In this document: positions 37,221 to 46,158 of the stretch, one piece after another
Numbering within the stretch: the first letter of the stretch is position 1
Layout: every line of letters begins with the position of its first letter
Source of the DNA: Roseovarius confluentis
Lineage (GTDB): Bacteria; Pseudomonadota; Alphaproteobacteria; Rhodobacterales; Rhodobacteraceae
NCBI RefSeq assembly: GCF_002917925.1
Contig: NZ_PPFE01000013.1
Coordinates: 1-64,000 of the forward strand
DNA: 64,000 bases
Direction: 5' to 3'
Notes under the pieces: generated by a model
What the model saw: the letters and a program-made list of their open reading frames with translations, nothing else
What the model was told of the DNA's origin: nothing
Database searches by the model: none
Position numbers and translations under genes: made by a program

Positions 37221-38066
37221 TTAGTCCGGCTCTGACAGCCACCGGGGCCGCAGCACCATGACGGTGGGCTGCCCCGGAAGTGTATCCAGCGACACGGTCA
37301 GCGCGCTGTCCTCGGTGCGCACCACGGCGAACTCCTCTTCCATCGCGGCCAGAAACGCCTGAAGCGTGCCGTCGCCGAACCAGTGCATCGGGATGACGAT
37401 GGACGACCGCAGGCGTTTGACCGTCTCGATCATCCGGGGCAGGGGCAGCGTGTAGCCCCCGTCGACCGGCGCCAGCAGCACATCCACCCGGCCCAGGGCC
37501 GCGAATTGCTCATCCGTCGGCATGTGGTGCAGGTGGCCCAAGTGGCCGATGCACAGCCCCGCCGTTTCGAACACGAAGATCGAGTTGCCCTCGGGCTCGG
37601 CCGGCGCGCCATAGCGCGAGCGGATATCGGTCGAGACATTGCGGATCACCATGTCGCCCAGATCGACATAATGATCGACCCCTGCGCCATGCTCTTCGCC
37701 CCAGCCGGGCAGGACGTTGGGGATGGCGGGGTCGGGAAAGGGCGTCCAGTGGGTTTCGTGGGCGTGGTTCATCGTCACGACATCCGGCAGGAAATCCACG
37801 TTGCCGATAAAGCCTGTGAAATCGGTGATGGCACTGGTGCCGGTATGAGCCTGGATCAGGAAAGAGGCGTGGGCGATGTAATGCAGGCGCACGCGGTCCT
37901 GCGGCACCGGATCACGAAAACTGGCCTGTTGGATATACTCAAGCCCCGGCGCGGACTGGGCGATCGACAGACAATGGCTGGGCTTGCGCTCGGCCTCTTG
38001 CGCCACGACGTCCTGGACCAAGACTGACGTTGCAAGCGTGGCGAGCAAAATGGCGAGTCGGACCAT
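37221..38066 (-). CDS. Exported metallo-beta-lactamase-fold hydrolase (UlaG-like)
   Basis: A 281-residue protein. The signal peptide is about 1-22; MVRLAILL at 38066 is the start since it follows GGAGGTAC and opens the leader. Metal-site pieces include IAHASFLIQ, NHAHETHW (degenerate HxHxxDH), HLGHLHHMP and PMHWFGDG, in the order of UlaG-type lactonases. It is expected in the periplasm. The substrate is unknown. Confidence 0.75.
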   Translation of the reverse strand: MVRLAILLATLATSVLVQDVVAQEAERKPSHCLSIAQSAPGLEYIQQASFRDPVPQDRVRLHYIAHASFLIQAHTGTSAITDFTGFIGNVDFLPDVVTMNHAHETHWTPFPDPAIPNVLPGWGEEHGAGVDHYVDLGDMVIRNVSTDIRSRYGAPAEPEGNSIFVFETAGLCIGHLGHLHHMPTDEQFAALGRVDVLLAPVDGGYTLPLPRMIETVKRLRSSIVIPMHWFGDGTLQAFLAAMEEEFAVVRTEDSALTVSLDTLPGQPTVMVLRPRWLSEPD

Positions 38067-38213
38067 CGGCAGTACCTCCTGCCGAGAAGTGTAGCGCATG
38101 GGGCGCGAAAGTCAGCTATACGCGGGCGGCGACGCTGCACGGTGTGGTGCAATGCCTGTTTCAGAAGCATATCGATGGCGCGTTGGCCGTCGCGTCGTGC
38201 CCACGAGCAGGAG

Positions 38214-38234
38214 ATCCCGGATCAAGTCCGGGAT
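38214..38234. repeat. REP-like palindrome, common alphaproteobacterial type
   Basis: ATCCCGGA (38214-38221) and TCCGGGAT (38227-38234) flank TCAAG, a short palindrome of the ATCCCGGACTTGATCCGGGAT kind that occurs in many alphaproteobacteria. It lies between the acylphosphatase and the beta-lactamase-fold gene. Confidence 0.7.
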
Positions 38235-38257
38235 GACGTCGCGCCAAGGACGCGCCG

Positions 38258-38539
38258 TCAGCGCAGGATCTCGAACCCGTCCTGATCCGGTGCCTCGGCG
38301 GGCTCCGGCTCCACCCGCGCGACATTTGCCGCCGGTGGGCCCTTTTCCATCGCGCGCAGCATGTCCGCCACGGCCTCTTCCGGACCTGACAGAACGGCCC
38401 GGACCGACCCGTCCGCCTCGTTCTTGACCCAGCCGCGCAGACCGCGTGACCGCGCCTCTTCCTGCGTCCAAGCGCGGTAATTCACGCCCTGCACCTTGCC
38501 GGTGACCAGAACTCCGGTCAGTGTCGTCTCGTTATGCAT
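38258..38539 (-). CDS. acyP: Acylphosphatase
   Basis: A 93-residue protein. The acyl-phosphate site is in GKVQGVNYRAW (catalytic Arg) and GWVKN (catalytic Asn), at the normal positions about 24 and 40. Most relatives have VGFR or VFFR instead of VNYR. It hydrolyses small acyl phosphates. The C-terminal FEILR resembles family ends. It is divergent from lepA. Confidence 0.9.
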   Translation of the reverse strand: MHNETTLTGVLVTGKVQGVNYRAWTQEEARSRGLRGWVKNEADGSVRAVLSGPEEAVADMLRAMEKGPPAANVARVEPEPAEAPDQDGFEILR

Positions 38540-38641
38540 GGTCGCCTCCTGTTCTCGGGAATGACATAGGGCGTTTCGCGCTCGTGTCCCGCGTGCTCAA
38601 GCCACCTTGACCACCTTTGATTTCCGCTACATACCCTGCCC

Positions 38642-40441
38642 ATGACACCGCTTTCGCATATCCGCAATTTCTCCATCGTGGCGCATATCGACCACGGGAA
38701 ATCGACGCTGGCCGACAGGCTGATCCAGGCCACCGACACGGTGCCGGACCGGGACATGAAGGAACAGCTTCTGGACGCGATGGATATCGAGCGCGAGCGC
38801 GGCATCACCATCAAGGCCAACACGGTGCGCATCGAGTATACCGCGCTCGATGGCGAGGATTACGTGTTGAACCTGATCGACACGCCCGGCCATGTCGATT
38901 TCGCCTACGAGGTCTCGCGCTCCATGCGGGCGGTCGAGGGCTCGCTGCTGGTCGTGGATTCCACCCAAGGTGTCGAGGCGCAGACCCTGGCCAACGTGTA
39001 CCAGGCGATCGACGCCGATCACGAGATCGTTCCGGTGTTCAACAAGATCGACCTGCCCGCCTCGGATATCAGCCGCGTGGCCGAGCAGGTCGAGGATGTC
39101 ATCGGCATCGACGCCTCGGGCGCGATCCCGGTGTCGGCCAAGACGGGCGAGGGCATCCGCGAGGTGCTGGAAGCCATCGTCAAATTGCTGCCTCCGCCCA
39201 CGGGCACCCGCGACGCGCCGCTGAAGGCCATGCTGGTGGACAGCAAGTACGACCAGTACCTGGGCGTGATCTGTATCATACGCATCGTCGACGGCGTGCT
39301 GAAAAAGGGCGACCGCATCCGCATGATGAAGACCGGCGGCATCTATGACGTGGACGATATCGGCGTCTACCGCCCGTCGATGAAGGCGGTCAAGGAACTG
39401 GGACCGGGCGAGATCGGCTATCTCAACGCCTCGATCAAGCAGGTGCGCGACACCCGTGTGGGCGACACCATCACGCTGGAAAAGAACCAGACGCCCGAGC
39501 CGCTGCCGGGCTTCAACCCGTCGCAACCCGTGGTCTTCTGCGGGCTTTTCCCGGTGGATTCGGCAGAGTTCGAGGACCTGCGCGACGCCATCGAGAAGCT
39601 GGCGCTCAACGACGCGTCATTCAGCTACGAGATGGAAAGCTCCACCGCGCTGGGCTTCGGGTTCCGCTGCGGTTTCCTTGGCCTTCTGCACCTCGAGGTG
39701 GTCCGCGACCGGATCGAACGGGAATACGATATCGAACTGATCACCACCGCGCCCTCGGTGATCTACCACGTCTACATGAAGGACGGCACGCAGATCGACC
39801 TGCACAACCCGGCCGACATGCCCGACTCGTCGGTCGTGGCCCATGTGGAGGAGCCGCGCATCAAGGCGACGATCCTGGTGCCAGACGAATTCCTGGGCGA
39901 TGTGCTGAAGCTGTGCCAGGACCGGCGGGGCATCCAGCTTGACCTGACCTATGCCGGCAGCCGCGCGATGGCGGTCTATGACCTGCCGCTCAACGAGGTG
40001 GTGTTCGACTTCTACGACCGGCTGAAATCGGTGACGCGCGGCTATGCGTCCTTCGATTACCAGTTGGAAGGCTACCGCGAGGACAACCTGGTGAAGATGT
40101 CCGTGCTGGTGAATGACGAGCCTGTGGACGCGCTGTCGATGATGGTGCACCGCGACCGGGCCGAGATGCGCGGTCGAGCGATGTGCGAAAAATTGAAGGA
40201 CCTGATCCCGCGCCACATGTTCAAGATCCCGATCCAGGCGGCCATCGGCGGCAAGGTGATCGCGCGAGAGACGTTGTCGGCCCTGCGCAAGGACGTGACC
40301 GCCAAGTGCTATGGCGGCGACGCCAGCCGGAAGCGCAAGCTCTTGGACAAGCAGAAGGCCGGCAAGAAGAAGATGCGCCAGTTCGGGAAAGTGGATATCC
40401 CGCAGGAAGCGTTTATCAGCGCATTGAAAATGGACAGCTGA
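38642..40441 (+). CDS. lepA: Translation elongation factor 4 (LepA)
   Basis: A 599-residue ribosomal GTPase that back-translocates stalled ribosomes. The G motifs are in order: AHIDHGKST (G1), [12 protein letters not shown] (G2), DTPGHVDF (G3), NKID (G4), SAKTG (G5). EF-G-like domains III and V follow, with the LepA-specific C-terminal domain ending in a Lys-rich [11 protein letters not shown] segment. Full family length. Confidence 0.97.
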   Translation: MTPLSHIRNFSIVAHIDHGKSTLADRLIQATDTVPDRDMKEQLLDAMDIERERGITIKANTVRIEYTALDGEDYVLNLIDTPGHVDFAYEVSRSMRAVEGSLLVVDSTQGVEAQTLANVYQAIDADHEIVPVFNKIDLPASDISRVAEQVEDVIGIDASGAIPVSAKTGEGIREVLEAIVKLLPPPTGTRDAPLKAMLVDSKYDQYLGVICIIRIVDGVLKKGDRIRMMKTGGIYDVDDIGVYRPSMKAVKELGPGEIGYLNASIKQVRDTRVGDTITLEKNQTPEPLPGFNPSQPVVFCGLFPVDSAEFEDLRDAIEKLALNDASFSYEMESSTALGFGFRCGFLGLLHLEVVRDRIEREYDIELITTAPSVIYHVYMKDGTQIDLHNPADMPDSSVVAHVEEPRIKATILVPDEFLGDVLKLCQDRRGIQLDLTYAGSRAMAVYDLPLNEVVFDFYDRLKSVTRGYASFDYQLEGYREDNLVKMSVLVNDEPVDALSMMVHRDRAEMRGRAMCEKLKDLIPRHMFKIPIQAAIGGKVIARETLSALRKDVTAKCYGGDASRKRKLLDKQKAGKKKMRQFGKVDIPQEAFISALKMDS

Positions 40442-40466
40442 GGGCGCCCATCCCGGTGAAAAATCG

Positions 40467-40534
40467 GCGTAGGGTGGGTGATAACCCACGCGGCGCGACG
40501 TTCCTTAGCGCGTGGGTTATCACCCACCCTACGC
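40467..40534. repeat. Perfect 26-bp inverted repeat, left flank of the RAYT element
   Basis: GCGTAGGGTGGGTGATAACC plus CACGCG (40467-40492) pairs perfectly with CGCGTGGG...CTACGC (40509-40534) around a 16-base loop. A closely related palindrome lies on the other side of the transposase (41041-41104). The left palindrome overlaps the C-terminal end of the transposase gene. Confidence 0.85.
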
Positions 40535-41005
40535 AGCTGCGCGGATAGTTCGATGTATCGTCGAATAAGGCCAATCCTCAGGGTGCTCGACCAATCCGTG
40601 TTTTACCGGGTTGAAATGGCAATAGTTCACATGCGCGACAAAGTCCGCGTCATCGCGGATCGCGTGTTCCCAGAATCGCCGCTGCCAGATCCCTTTCTCA
40701 TCTTTGCGCATTCGGCTTCGGTTGGCATATCCGCTGGCCACGCAGTGCCGTGAAAACACGGACTTGATCTTTTTCCACCGTATCGAGAAATCAGCGTCGT
40801 CGGGCGGCAACGTCCAGACCGCATGGATATGATCGGGAAGAATGACCATCGCGTCGCAGTGCACAGGGTGTTGCGCTGTGACCGAGGCATAGACCGACCG
40901 CAGAAGATCTATTTCATCGGTGAGGGTCGTCGCGGACCTGTCTGCAAGTGTGACAGTGAAGAAGTATGTCCCAGCTGGAACATGAAGGCGTCGGTATCTG
41001 GGCAT
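40529..41005 (-). CDS. REP-associated tyrosine transposase (RAYT)
   Basis: A 158-residue Y1 transposase of the TnpA-REP family, which handles REP sequences as single strands. The HUH motif is HIH at 59-61 in ILPDHIHAVW. The nucleophilic tyrosine is probably Tyr128 in VNYCHFNPVKHGLV, followed by DWPYSTIHRT. Both flanking palindromes are present. The start chosen is 41005 (MPRYRRLHVP); the frame reaching 41095 runs through the right palindrome. Such genes are normally single copy and domesticated. Confidence 0.88.
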   Translation of the reverse strand: MPRYRRLHVPAGTYFFTVTLADRSATTLTDEIDLLRSVYASVTAQHPVHCDAMVILPDHIHAVWTLPPDDADFSIRWKKIKSVFSRHCVASGYANRSRMRKDEKGIWQRRFWEHAIRDDADFVAHVNYCHFNPVKHGLVEHPEDWPYSTIHRTIRAAA

Positions 41006-41040
41006 ACGCCCATAATTCCGCGACAAGGTTAATAAACCAT

Positions 41041-41104
41041 GTAGGGTGGGTGATAACCCACGCGCGATGACGCGTTTTGCTTCGTGGGTTTTCACCCACC
41101 CTAC
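41041..41104. repeat. Inverted repeat, right flank of the RAYT element
   Basis: GTAGGGTGGGTGATAACCCA plus CGCG (41041-41064) pairs with CGTGGGTTTTCACCCACCCTAC (41083-41104) with one mismatch. It is the same sequence family as the left flank 40467-40534. It lies 36 bp upstream of the transposase start. Confidence 0.85.
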
Positions 41105-41149
41105 GAATGCAGGAAATTGAAACCGGGCGTCACCACCCGGCCTTATACC

Positions 41150-41437
41150 TCACCCCCGCGGTGCGGCTCTCACCGCTGCCCGCACTTCCTTCGCCAGTGC
41201 GATCGGGTTGTCCACCAGCCTCGGGTCGCGGCAGATATAGTCGGCGATGCTGGTGGCCTCGGTCGTATTGTAGCCCGCGTCGATCAGTGACTGGACGAAG
41301 TTCGGGTTCGCCTTGTCCCAGATCACCTCATTCCACGGGCCGCGATAGCAGCTGACCAAGATATACGAGTCCGCCTTGGCCGTGTCGGCCATGACCAGAA
41401 ATGCCGCTGTCGCGGCGCATAATGTTGTTTTAAGCAT
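41150..41437 (-). CDS. Small secreted protein, function unknown
   Basis: A 95-residue protein with a signal peptide (about 1-22). The mature part contains SCYRGPWNEVIWDKANPNFVQ, GYNTTEATSIADYICRDPRLV and a basic C-terminus. Two cysteines may pair. I recognise no known domain; similar small exported proteins seem to occur in roseobacters. The gene is isolated between the RAYT element and the gene-free stretch. Confidence 0.65.
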   Translation of the reverse strand: MLKTTLCAATAAFLVMADTAKADSYILVSCYRGPWNEVIWDKANPNFVQSLIDAGYNTTEATSIADYICRDPRLVDNPIALAKEVRAAVRAAPRG

Positions 41438-41708
41438 GGGTCCCCACCCTGGTGTAGTGTCTCACCAACATATCACGTGAGTCGTTCTTCTCTGAGTCAA
41501 TTTTGCGAGAAAGGTTAATTTGCAACTGCAGAATCCTTGCCGGTGCACGCGCTCTCCGAATGATTGCGTTTGTCCCCGACCAAGTGTGCTGGATCACAAG
41601 CGTTTTCTGACTTATCCACAGAAATTCCCATTGGGATATCAACAGGTTATCCCCAAGAAGTTTTGATGCCGCAGTGCTTTTTTCTTGCCCGACGGCGGTT
41701 TCGGGTGT

Positions 41709-42138
41709 GTCATTCCAATGACTGCAACGGGTCGCTGACCCAACGCAGCGCCGCAAAGGCCCCTCGGGACCGGCGCGGGCGGAACCGGGGGCCGCAGGGC
41801 CTTAGCGACCGCTCAAGCCAGTTCAGGCCGATGCCCGGGATGTCCGTCGCTTTCGAGAGAAGGACAAGCCGCGTGTCGCGCCGGGTCGATGCAAACGGAC
41901 CGGGGCCTGCCCCGTGTTCGTGGCCAAGGCGCCTTCGGGTGCCAAGGCGGCCATGTCCGGCGACGGGGATGGTACGATGTCGTTGCCTTCGGGTGGCGGG
42001 ATCGCCAAGGGTCTCTTAGAGGCCGGCGGCAAAGCCGGGCCGGATGCCCCTCGGGGTGGTCAGTTCGGCAAAGGCGTCAGGGTGCGGGGTGACCCCCGCG
42101 ATGCAAAGACCGCGTCTGAGCACCTGGCGCCTTTATTT
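41709..42138 (+). ncRNA. Possible structured non-coding RNA, unassigned
   Basis: Paired segments by eye: GTCAT/ATGAC (41709-41722), then GGTCGCT (41730-41736) with AGCGACC (41804-41810). AAGGCCC (41756-41762) pairs with GGGCCTT (41797-41803). A hairpin with a TTCG loop lies near 41930 (GGCGCC/GGTGCC). CCCCTCGGGG is near 42050. A final long stem GGCGTCAGGGTGC/GCACCTGGCGCC (42072-42130) is followed by TTTATTTCTT. The T-tail gives the strand. The conserved core of RNase P RNA and the tRNA-like domain of tmRNA are not visible. No homology is known to me. Confidence 0.4.
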
Positions 42139-42139
42139 C
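42072..42139 (+). terminator. Long terminator-like stem closing the structured region
   Basis: GGCGTCAGGGTGC (42072-42084) pairs with GCACCTGGCGCC (42119-42130) over 12 bp with one bulge and one G-U pair. An inner GGGG/CCCC hairpin sits inside. TTTATTTCTT follows. This points to the 3' end of a plus-strand transcript near 42139. Confidence 0.5.
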
Positions 42140-42414
42140 TTCCGATGCGCCGAATGGCAGTAGGTCGGAACGCGAACGGGGTCCGTGGCCAATGGCCGCC
42201 GGACCCCGCTGTCAGTTGATGCTACCGCGTCTAACACCTGTACCATCGCGATATAGCGCGCTTTGTCGGCGGTCAACCAGATCTGGCGGCTCGGATTGCA
42301 AAATTCACCATATCTGCGCAATTTGGTCACAGATCACGTGACCCAGATCAAGGTTGCTGCGCCGCTGTCGCGCTATGGTCCGGCTGCGCAACATCCTGAC
42401 TGAGGAGACCCATC

Positions 42415-42600
42415 ATGATCTGGTTGATGGTTATCTTGCACGTTTTCATCGGATCCACCCTAGCCGGCTCGTTCGTCATCGCGGCGCTGGCCATGGGCTA
42501 TGACACGCTGACGCCGATCCTGGTCACAGCGGCGGCGGGGTTCGTCGTGGCATTTCCGGTATCGTGGATCGTGGCGAAACAGCTTTATCAGGCCCGCTGA
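42415..42600 (+). CDS. Small two-span membrane protein, function unknown
   Basis: A 61-residue protein with two hydrophobic helices (about 3-26 and 33-54) joined by a short loop containing GYDTLTP, and a basic end. The start has a GAGGAG ribosome site 8 bases upstream. Similar proteins of about 60 residues occur in Rhodobacterales and, as I recall, are labelled CTP synthetase there, which the sequence does not support. Confidence 0.7.
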   Translation: MIWLMVILHVFIGSTLAGSFVIAALAMGYDTLTPILVTAAAGFVVAFPVSWIVAKQLYQAR

Positions 42601-42644
42601 CGCCGGGGATATCGCACCGACGCGATGCCACCCGGATACCGACG

Positions 42645-43418
42645 CTATACCGATGCGGTATTTTCCAGCCATCCGCGCACGGCGGATTCAAATTCGCGCG
42701 GCCGCTCGGCGTGCAGCCAGTGGCCCGCGTCCTTGATCTTGATGAAGGTCGCGTCGGGGAACAGGTCCTTGATACGGGCGCGGTACTCTCGCGCGACGTA
42801 GTCGGAATTCGCACCGGACAGAAACAGCGTCTTGCCGTCGAACCGGCCGTCCAAGTCGGGAAAGCTGAGGATCTTCGGCATCTCGGCCTCGAGCGTATCG
42901 AGGTTGAGGCGCCATTTTTTTTCTTTCACATCAAGCGATTGCGTGAAGAAGGGAATGAGCGCCGGATCATCGACGACGCCTTTCAACTGCGCCTCCGCAT
43001 CCGACCGCTTGGTGATCGCCGACAGGTCCACGCTGCGCATCGCGTCGATATACTGCGCCTGGCTGTGACCATAGCTGACCGGCGCGATGTCGGCCACGAT
43101 CAGGCGGTGCACAAGGTCGGGCCGGGTCAATGCCAGCACCATCGCCGCCTTGCCGCCCATGGAATGCCCGAGCACGTCAATCGGACCGTCAGTTTTGGCC
43201 TCGATCACCTCGGCGAGGTCAGCGGCCATGTCCTCGTAGGAATGCTCGGAAAACCAAGGGCTTGTGCCGTGATTGCGCATGTCGACGGCCATGACCGGGC
43301 CCCTGTCGGACAGCCGCTTGGCGATGACTCCCCAGTTGCGGCCCGAACCATAAAGGCCGTGAGCGATGAGAAGCGGCGGCTTCGTGCCTTGGGACGCGTG
43401 GTGAATGACGTTCAGCAT
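42645..43418 (-). CDS. Alpha/beta hydrolase (YbfF-like)
   Basis: A 257-residue esterase-type hydrolase. HGLYGSGRNWG forms the oxyanion region, GHSMGGKAA near residue 95 is the nucleophile elbow (Ser), and the catalytic His is in IKDAGHWLHAERPREF near the end. ATG at 43418 is preferred because MLNVIHHAS fits the family start. It resembles YbfF acyl-CoA esterases; the substrate is unproven. Confidence 0.85.
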   Translation of the reverse strand: MLNVIHHASQGTKPPLLIAHGLYGSGRNWGVIAKRLSDRGPVMAVDMRNHGTSPWFSEHSYEDMAADLAEVIEAKTDGPIDVLGHSMGGKAAMVLALTRPDLVHRLIVADIAPVSYGHSQAQYIDAMRSVDLSAITKRSDAEAQLKGVVDDPALIPFFTQSLDVKEKKWRLNLDTLEAEMPKILSFPDLDGRFDGKTLFLSGANSDYVAREYRARIKDLFPDATFIKIKDAGHWLHAERPREFESAVRGWLENTASV

Positions 43419-43490
43419 GGCACAAGCCAATACACGCCATTGCCCCCGCAATCAATTGCGCCTAGTGTGCGCCGCCGAGAGGTGGCTTAA

Positions 43491-43865
43491 GTGATTGATC
43501 GCAAACAATTTGGCACACGGCGCGAGGCGCTTGAAAAGCAGCTTCACGAAAAGCTGGGGCTTCGGGGCAAGACGCTTGCTACGCGGCTGCGCCGCGCCGG
43601 GCGGCTTTTGCCCAAGCGCCTTCGGGACGAAGGCCGGTTCCTGGTGGACGCGGAGCGGAAATTGGCGCATCCGCGGTTGGCCACCCAGGTCGATGAGGCG
43701 CGTGTCGAGAAGGCTTTCGAGGCTTTGGAGACGCACCTGAAAGCCATCGACGCGGCCGACCGGCGGCGCAGTCGACTGATCCACTGGCTGGCCGGTTTGG
43801 TGTTCAACCTGTTGATCCTTGGCGCGCTGGTACTTGTCGCGCTGCGCTGGCAGGGCGTCATATAA
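43491..43865 (+). CDS. Conserved hypothetical protein with C-terminal membrane helix
   Basis: A 124-residue protein starting at a GTG with AGAGGTGG upstream. The first 95 residues are very basic and helical (KQLHEKLGLRGKTLATRLRRAG), and one hydrophobic helix lies at about 97-118 near the end (LIHWLAGLVFNLLILGALV). No family is recognised. It is convergent with glyA and shares its terminator hairpin. Confidence 0.65.
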   Translation: MIDRKQFGTRREALEKQLHEKLGLRGKTLATRLRRAGRLLPKRLRDEGRFLVDAERKLAHPRLATQVDEARVEKAFEALETHLKAIDAADRRRSRLIHWLAGLVFNLLILGALVLVALRWQGVI

Positions 43866-43897
43866 AAACCCGCGCAAGCAATGGCTTACGCGGGTTT
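43864..43897. terminator. Terminator between the hypothetical gene and glyA
   Basis: AAACCCGCG (43866-43874) pairs with CGCGGGTTT (43889-43897). An inner AAGC/GCTT stem extends it. A-rich sequence on the left and T-rich on the right let it serve both convergent genes. Confidence 0.85.
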
Positions 43898-43918
43898 CCA
43901 GGATCGATCAGACCGAGA

Positions 43919-45226
43919 TCAGAGGTTCGGGTAAAGCGGGAAGCGGGCGCAAAGGTCCGCGACCTCGGCTTTGACTTTGGCCTCGGCATCGCCGTTCCCG
44001 TCCTCACCGTTGGCTGCAAGCCCGTCGACCACCTCGACGATCCAGTCGGCGATCTGGCGGAATTCCGCCTCGCCGAAACCACGGGTCGTTCCGGCGGGCG
44101 AGCCGAGACGGATGCCGCTGGTGACGGTGGGCTTCTCGGGGTCGAAGGGAACGCCGTTCTTGTTGCAGGTGATGTGGGCACGGCCCAGCGACTTCTCGGT
44201 CGCGTTGCCTTTGACGCCCTTGGGCCGCAGGTCGACCAGCAGGACGTGGGTGTCGGTGCCGTGGGTCACGGTATCCAGCCCGCCCTTGATCAGTTGGTCG
44301 CTCATCGCCTGCGCGTTGGTGATGACCTGCTGGATATAGGACTTGAACTCGGGCCGCAGGGCCTCGCCAAAGGCGACGGCCTTGGCGGCGATCACGTGCA
44401 TCAAGGGACCGCCCTGGATGCCGGGGAAGATGGCGGAGTTGAACTTCTTCGCCAGCGCCTCGTCATTGGTCAGGATCATGCCGCCGCGCGGGCCGCGCAG
44501 TGTCTTGTGCGTTGTGGTCGTGGCGACATGCGCGTGCGGGAAGGGCGAGGGGTGCAGGCCTGCGGCCACCAGGCCGGCAAAGTGGGCCATATCCACGTGC
44601 AGGTAGGCGCCGACCATGTCGGCGATCTCGCGCATGCGGGCAAAGTCGATCTGGCGCGGTACGGCGGAGCCACCGGCGATCAGCATCTTGGGCTGGTGTT
44701 CCTTTGCCAGCGCCTCGACCTGGTCGTAGTCGATCAGGTTGTCTTCCTTGCGGACGCCGTATTGCACGGCGTTGAACCACTTACCCGATTGGTTGGGGGC
44801 CGCGCCGTGGGTCAGGTGGCCGCCTGCGTCGAGGCTCATGCCCAGGATCGTGTCGCCCGGTTGCAGAAGGGCGGTGAACACGCCCTGGTTCGCCTGGCTG
44901 CCCGAATTGGGCTGCACGTTGGCAAAGCCGCAGTCGAAAAGCTTGCATGCGCGCTCGATGGCCAGATTCTCGGCAATGTCGACGAACTGGCAGCCGCCAT
45001 AGTAGCGCCGGCCGGCGTAACCTTCGGCGTATTTGTTGGTCATCACGCTGCCTTGCGCTTCCATCACGGCGGCAGAGACGATGTTTTCCGATGCGATAAG
45101 CTCGATTTCGTCGCGTTGACGACCGAGCTCTTTCTGGATGGCTTCGGCGATATCGGGGTCGCGAGACGTCAGCGATTCCGTGAAAAAGCCTTCTGAAACA
45201 AATTCTTGATTTCCGTCGTGCGCCAT
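43919..45226 (-). CDS. glyA: Serine hydroxymethyltransferase
   Basis: A 435-residue PLP enzyme that interconverts serine and glycine with methylene-THF, feeding the pathway of folD. Early motif [16 protein letters not shown], then [13 protein letters not shown]. The PLP lysine is in [17 protein letters not shown]. The start at 45226 follows GGAGGACATC; the frame upstream has no support. It is divergent from nadK. Confidence 0.97.
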   Translation of the reverse strand: MAHDGNQEFVSEGFFTESLTSRDPDIAEAIQKELGRQRDEIELIASENIVSAAVMEAQGSVMTNKYAEGYAGRRYYGGCQFVDIAENLAIERACKLFDCGFANVQPNSGSQANQGVFTALLQPGDTILGMSLDAGGHLTHGAAPNQSGKWFNAVQYGVRKEDNLIDYDQVEALAKEHQPKMLIAGGSAVPRQIDFARMREIADMVGAYLHVDMAHFAGLVAAGLHPSPFPHAHVATTTTHKTLRGPRGGMILTNDEALAKKFNSAIFPGIQGGPLMHVIAAKAVAFGEALRPEFKSYIQQVITNAQAMSDQLIKGGLDTVTHGTDTHVLLVDLRPKGVKGNATEKSLGRAHITCNKNGVPFDPEKPTVTSGIRLGSPAGTTRGFGEAEFRQIADWIVEVVDGLAANGEDGNGDAEAKVKAEVADLCARFPLYPNL

Positions 45227-45387
45227 TTTTGATGTCCTCCACATTGCGAGCCAAGCGATTTCGTATCGGATACACCGTCTTTTTGAAAGGCGGTAATGCG
45301 ACACATGTCACCTGCGGACCGGCATCGCTGGTACGAAGGCGCATTTTATGCTTCGATCAACTTTCGGAACAAATCAAGGTAGCCAAA

Positions 45388-46155
45388 ATGGGCAATCCGC
45401 ACAAAATCGCCTTTGTCGCCAGCAACGTGCCCATTGCACAGACCGCCCGAGCGGCGCTTGCTGCGCGGTTCGGCGATGCCACGCCCGAGGACGCGGATCT
45501 GATTGTGGCGCTGGGCGGCGACGGGTTCATGCTCGAGACGCTGCACGCGGTACAGAAGCTGGGAAAGCCGGTTTACGGGATGAATCGCGGTACTGTCGGC
45601 TTCCTGATGAACGAATACAGCGAATCGGATCTGCTTGAGCGGTTGGAAGAGGCCGAAGAAGAAGTCATCAACCCGCTGTGCATGTCTGCCACGGATAAAA
45701 ACGGGCAAACGCATGAGGCGCTGGCGATCAACGAGGTGTCTCTGCTGCGGGCGGGACCGCAGGCGGCCAAGCTGCGGATCACGGTGGACGGGCGGTTGCG
45801 CTTGGAAGAACTGAGCTGCGACGGCTGCTTGTTGGCGACGCCTGCCGGGTCCACGGCCTATAACTACAGCGCGCACGGACCGATCCTGCCGATCGGGTCG
45901 GACGTTCTGGCGCTGACCGCGGTGGCGGCGTTCCGGCCCAGGCGGTGGCGCGGGGCGCTCTTGCCCAAGAACGCGCATGTGCGGTTCGACGTGTTGGACC
46001 CCGAAAAGCGGCCGGTGATGGCGGATGCGGACAGCAGTTCCATCCGAAATGTCCTGTCGGTCGAGGTGCGGTCCGATCCTACCATTCAGCACCGGATATT
46101 GTTCGATCCGGGACACGGGCTGGAGGAACGGCTGCTGCGGGAGCAGTTCAGCTAA
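45388..46155 (+). CDS. nadK: NAD kinase
   Basis: A 255-residue enzyme that makes NADP from NAD and ATP. It has the GGDG motif in [16 protein letters not shown] near residue 36, [12 protein letters not shown] near 65 and [16 protein letters not shown] near 150. ATG 45388 follows AAGGTAG and begins the conserved sequence. It ends 3 bp from the prpE stop on the opposite strand. Confidence 0.95.
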   Translation: MGNPHKIAFVASNVPIAQTARAALAARFGDATPEDADLIVALGGDGFMLETLHAVQKLGKPVYGMNRGTVGFLMNEYSESDLLERLEEAEEEVINPLCMSATDKNGQTHEALAINEVSLLRAGPQAAKLRITVDGRLRLEELSCDGCLLATPAGSTAYNYSAHGPILPIGSDVLALTAVAAFRPRRWRGALLPKNAHVRFDVLDPEKRPVMADADSSSIRNVLSVEVRSDPTIQHRILFDPGHGLEERLLREQFS

Positions 46156-46158
46156 GCC

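Larger units (their letters stand above)
41438..42414. other. Nearly 1 kb without a convincing gene
   Basis: The first part (41438-41700) is AT-rich, with the DnaA box TTATCCACA (41612-41620) and TTATCCCCA (41647-41655). From about 41709 to 42138 it is GC-rich and full of inverted repeats, described separately as a possible RNA. A GGGGTCCG/CGGACCCC hairpin follows at 42179-42208. The short frames here have low-complexity products, weak starts and no recognisable domain. Confidence 0.6.

Noticed and set aside
40467..41104. CRISPR array or integron site at the paired repeats
   Set aside because: There are only two palindromes, flanking a Y1 transposase gene, with no regular spacers and no integrase.
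41612..41655. Chromosome origin
   Set aside because: Only one perfect and one near-perfect DnaA box, and none of the usual neighbours such as dnaA, hemE, gidA or parAB.
41709..42138. RNase P RNA or tmRNA as identity of the structured stretch
   Set aside because: The GAGGAAAGTCCGGGC core of RNase P RNA is absent on both strands. No T-arm GTTCGAnTC and no tag frame of the ANDN type for tmRNA could be found. A covariance search would be decisive.
41914..42219. Plus-strand frame of 101 codons in the gene-free stretch
   Set aside because: Gly-rich, no ribosome site, and it runs through the hairpins and the terminator-like stem. RNA structure explains the region better.
42133..42330. Minus-strand frame of 65 codons starting at GTG (MTKLRRYGEFCNPSRQ)
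   Set aside because: It has no clear ribosome site and I recognise no family. The C-terminal half crosses the GGGGTCCG hairpin. It remains possible as a short gene but is not supported.
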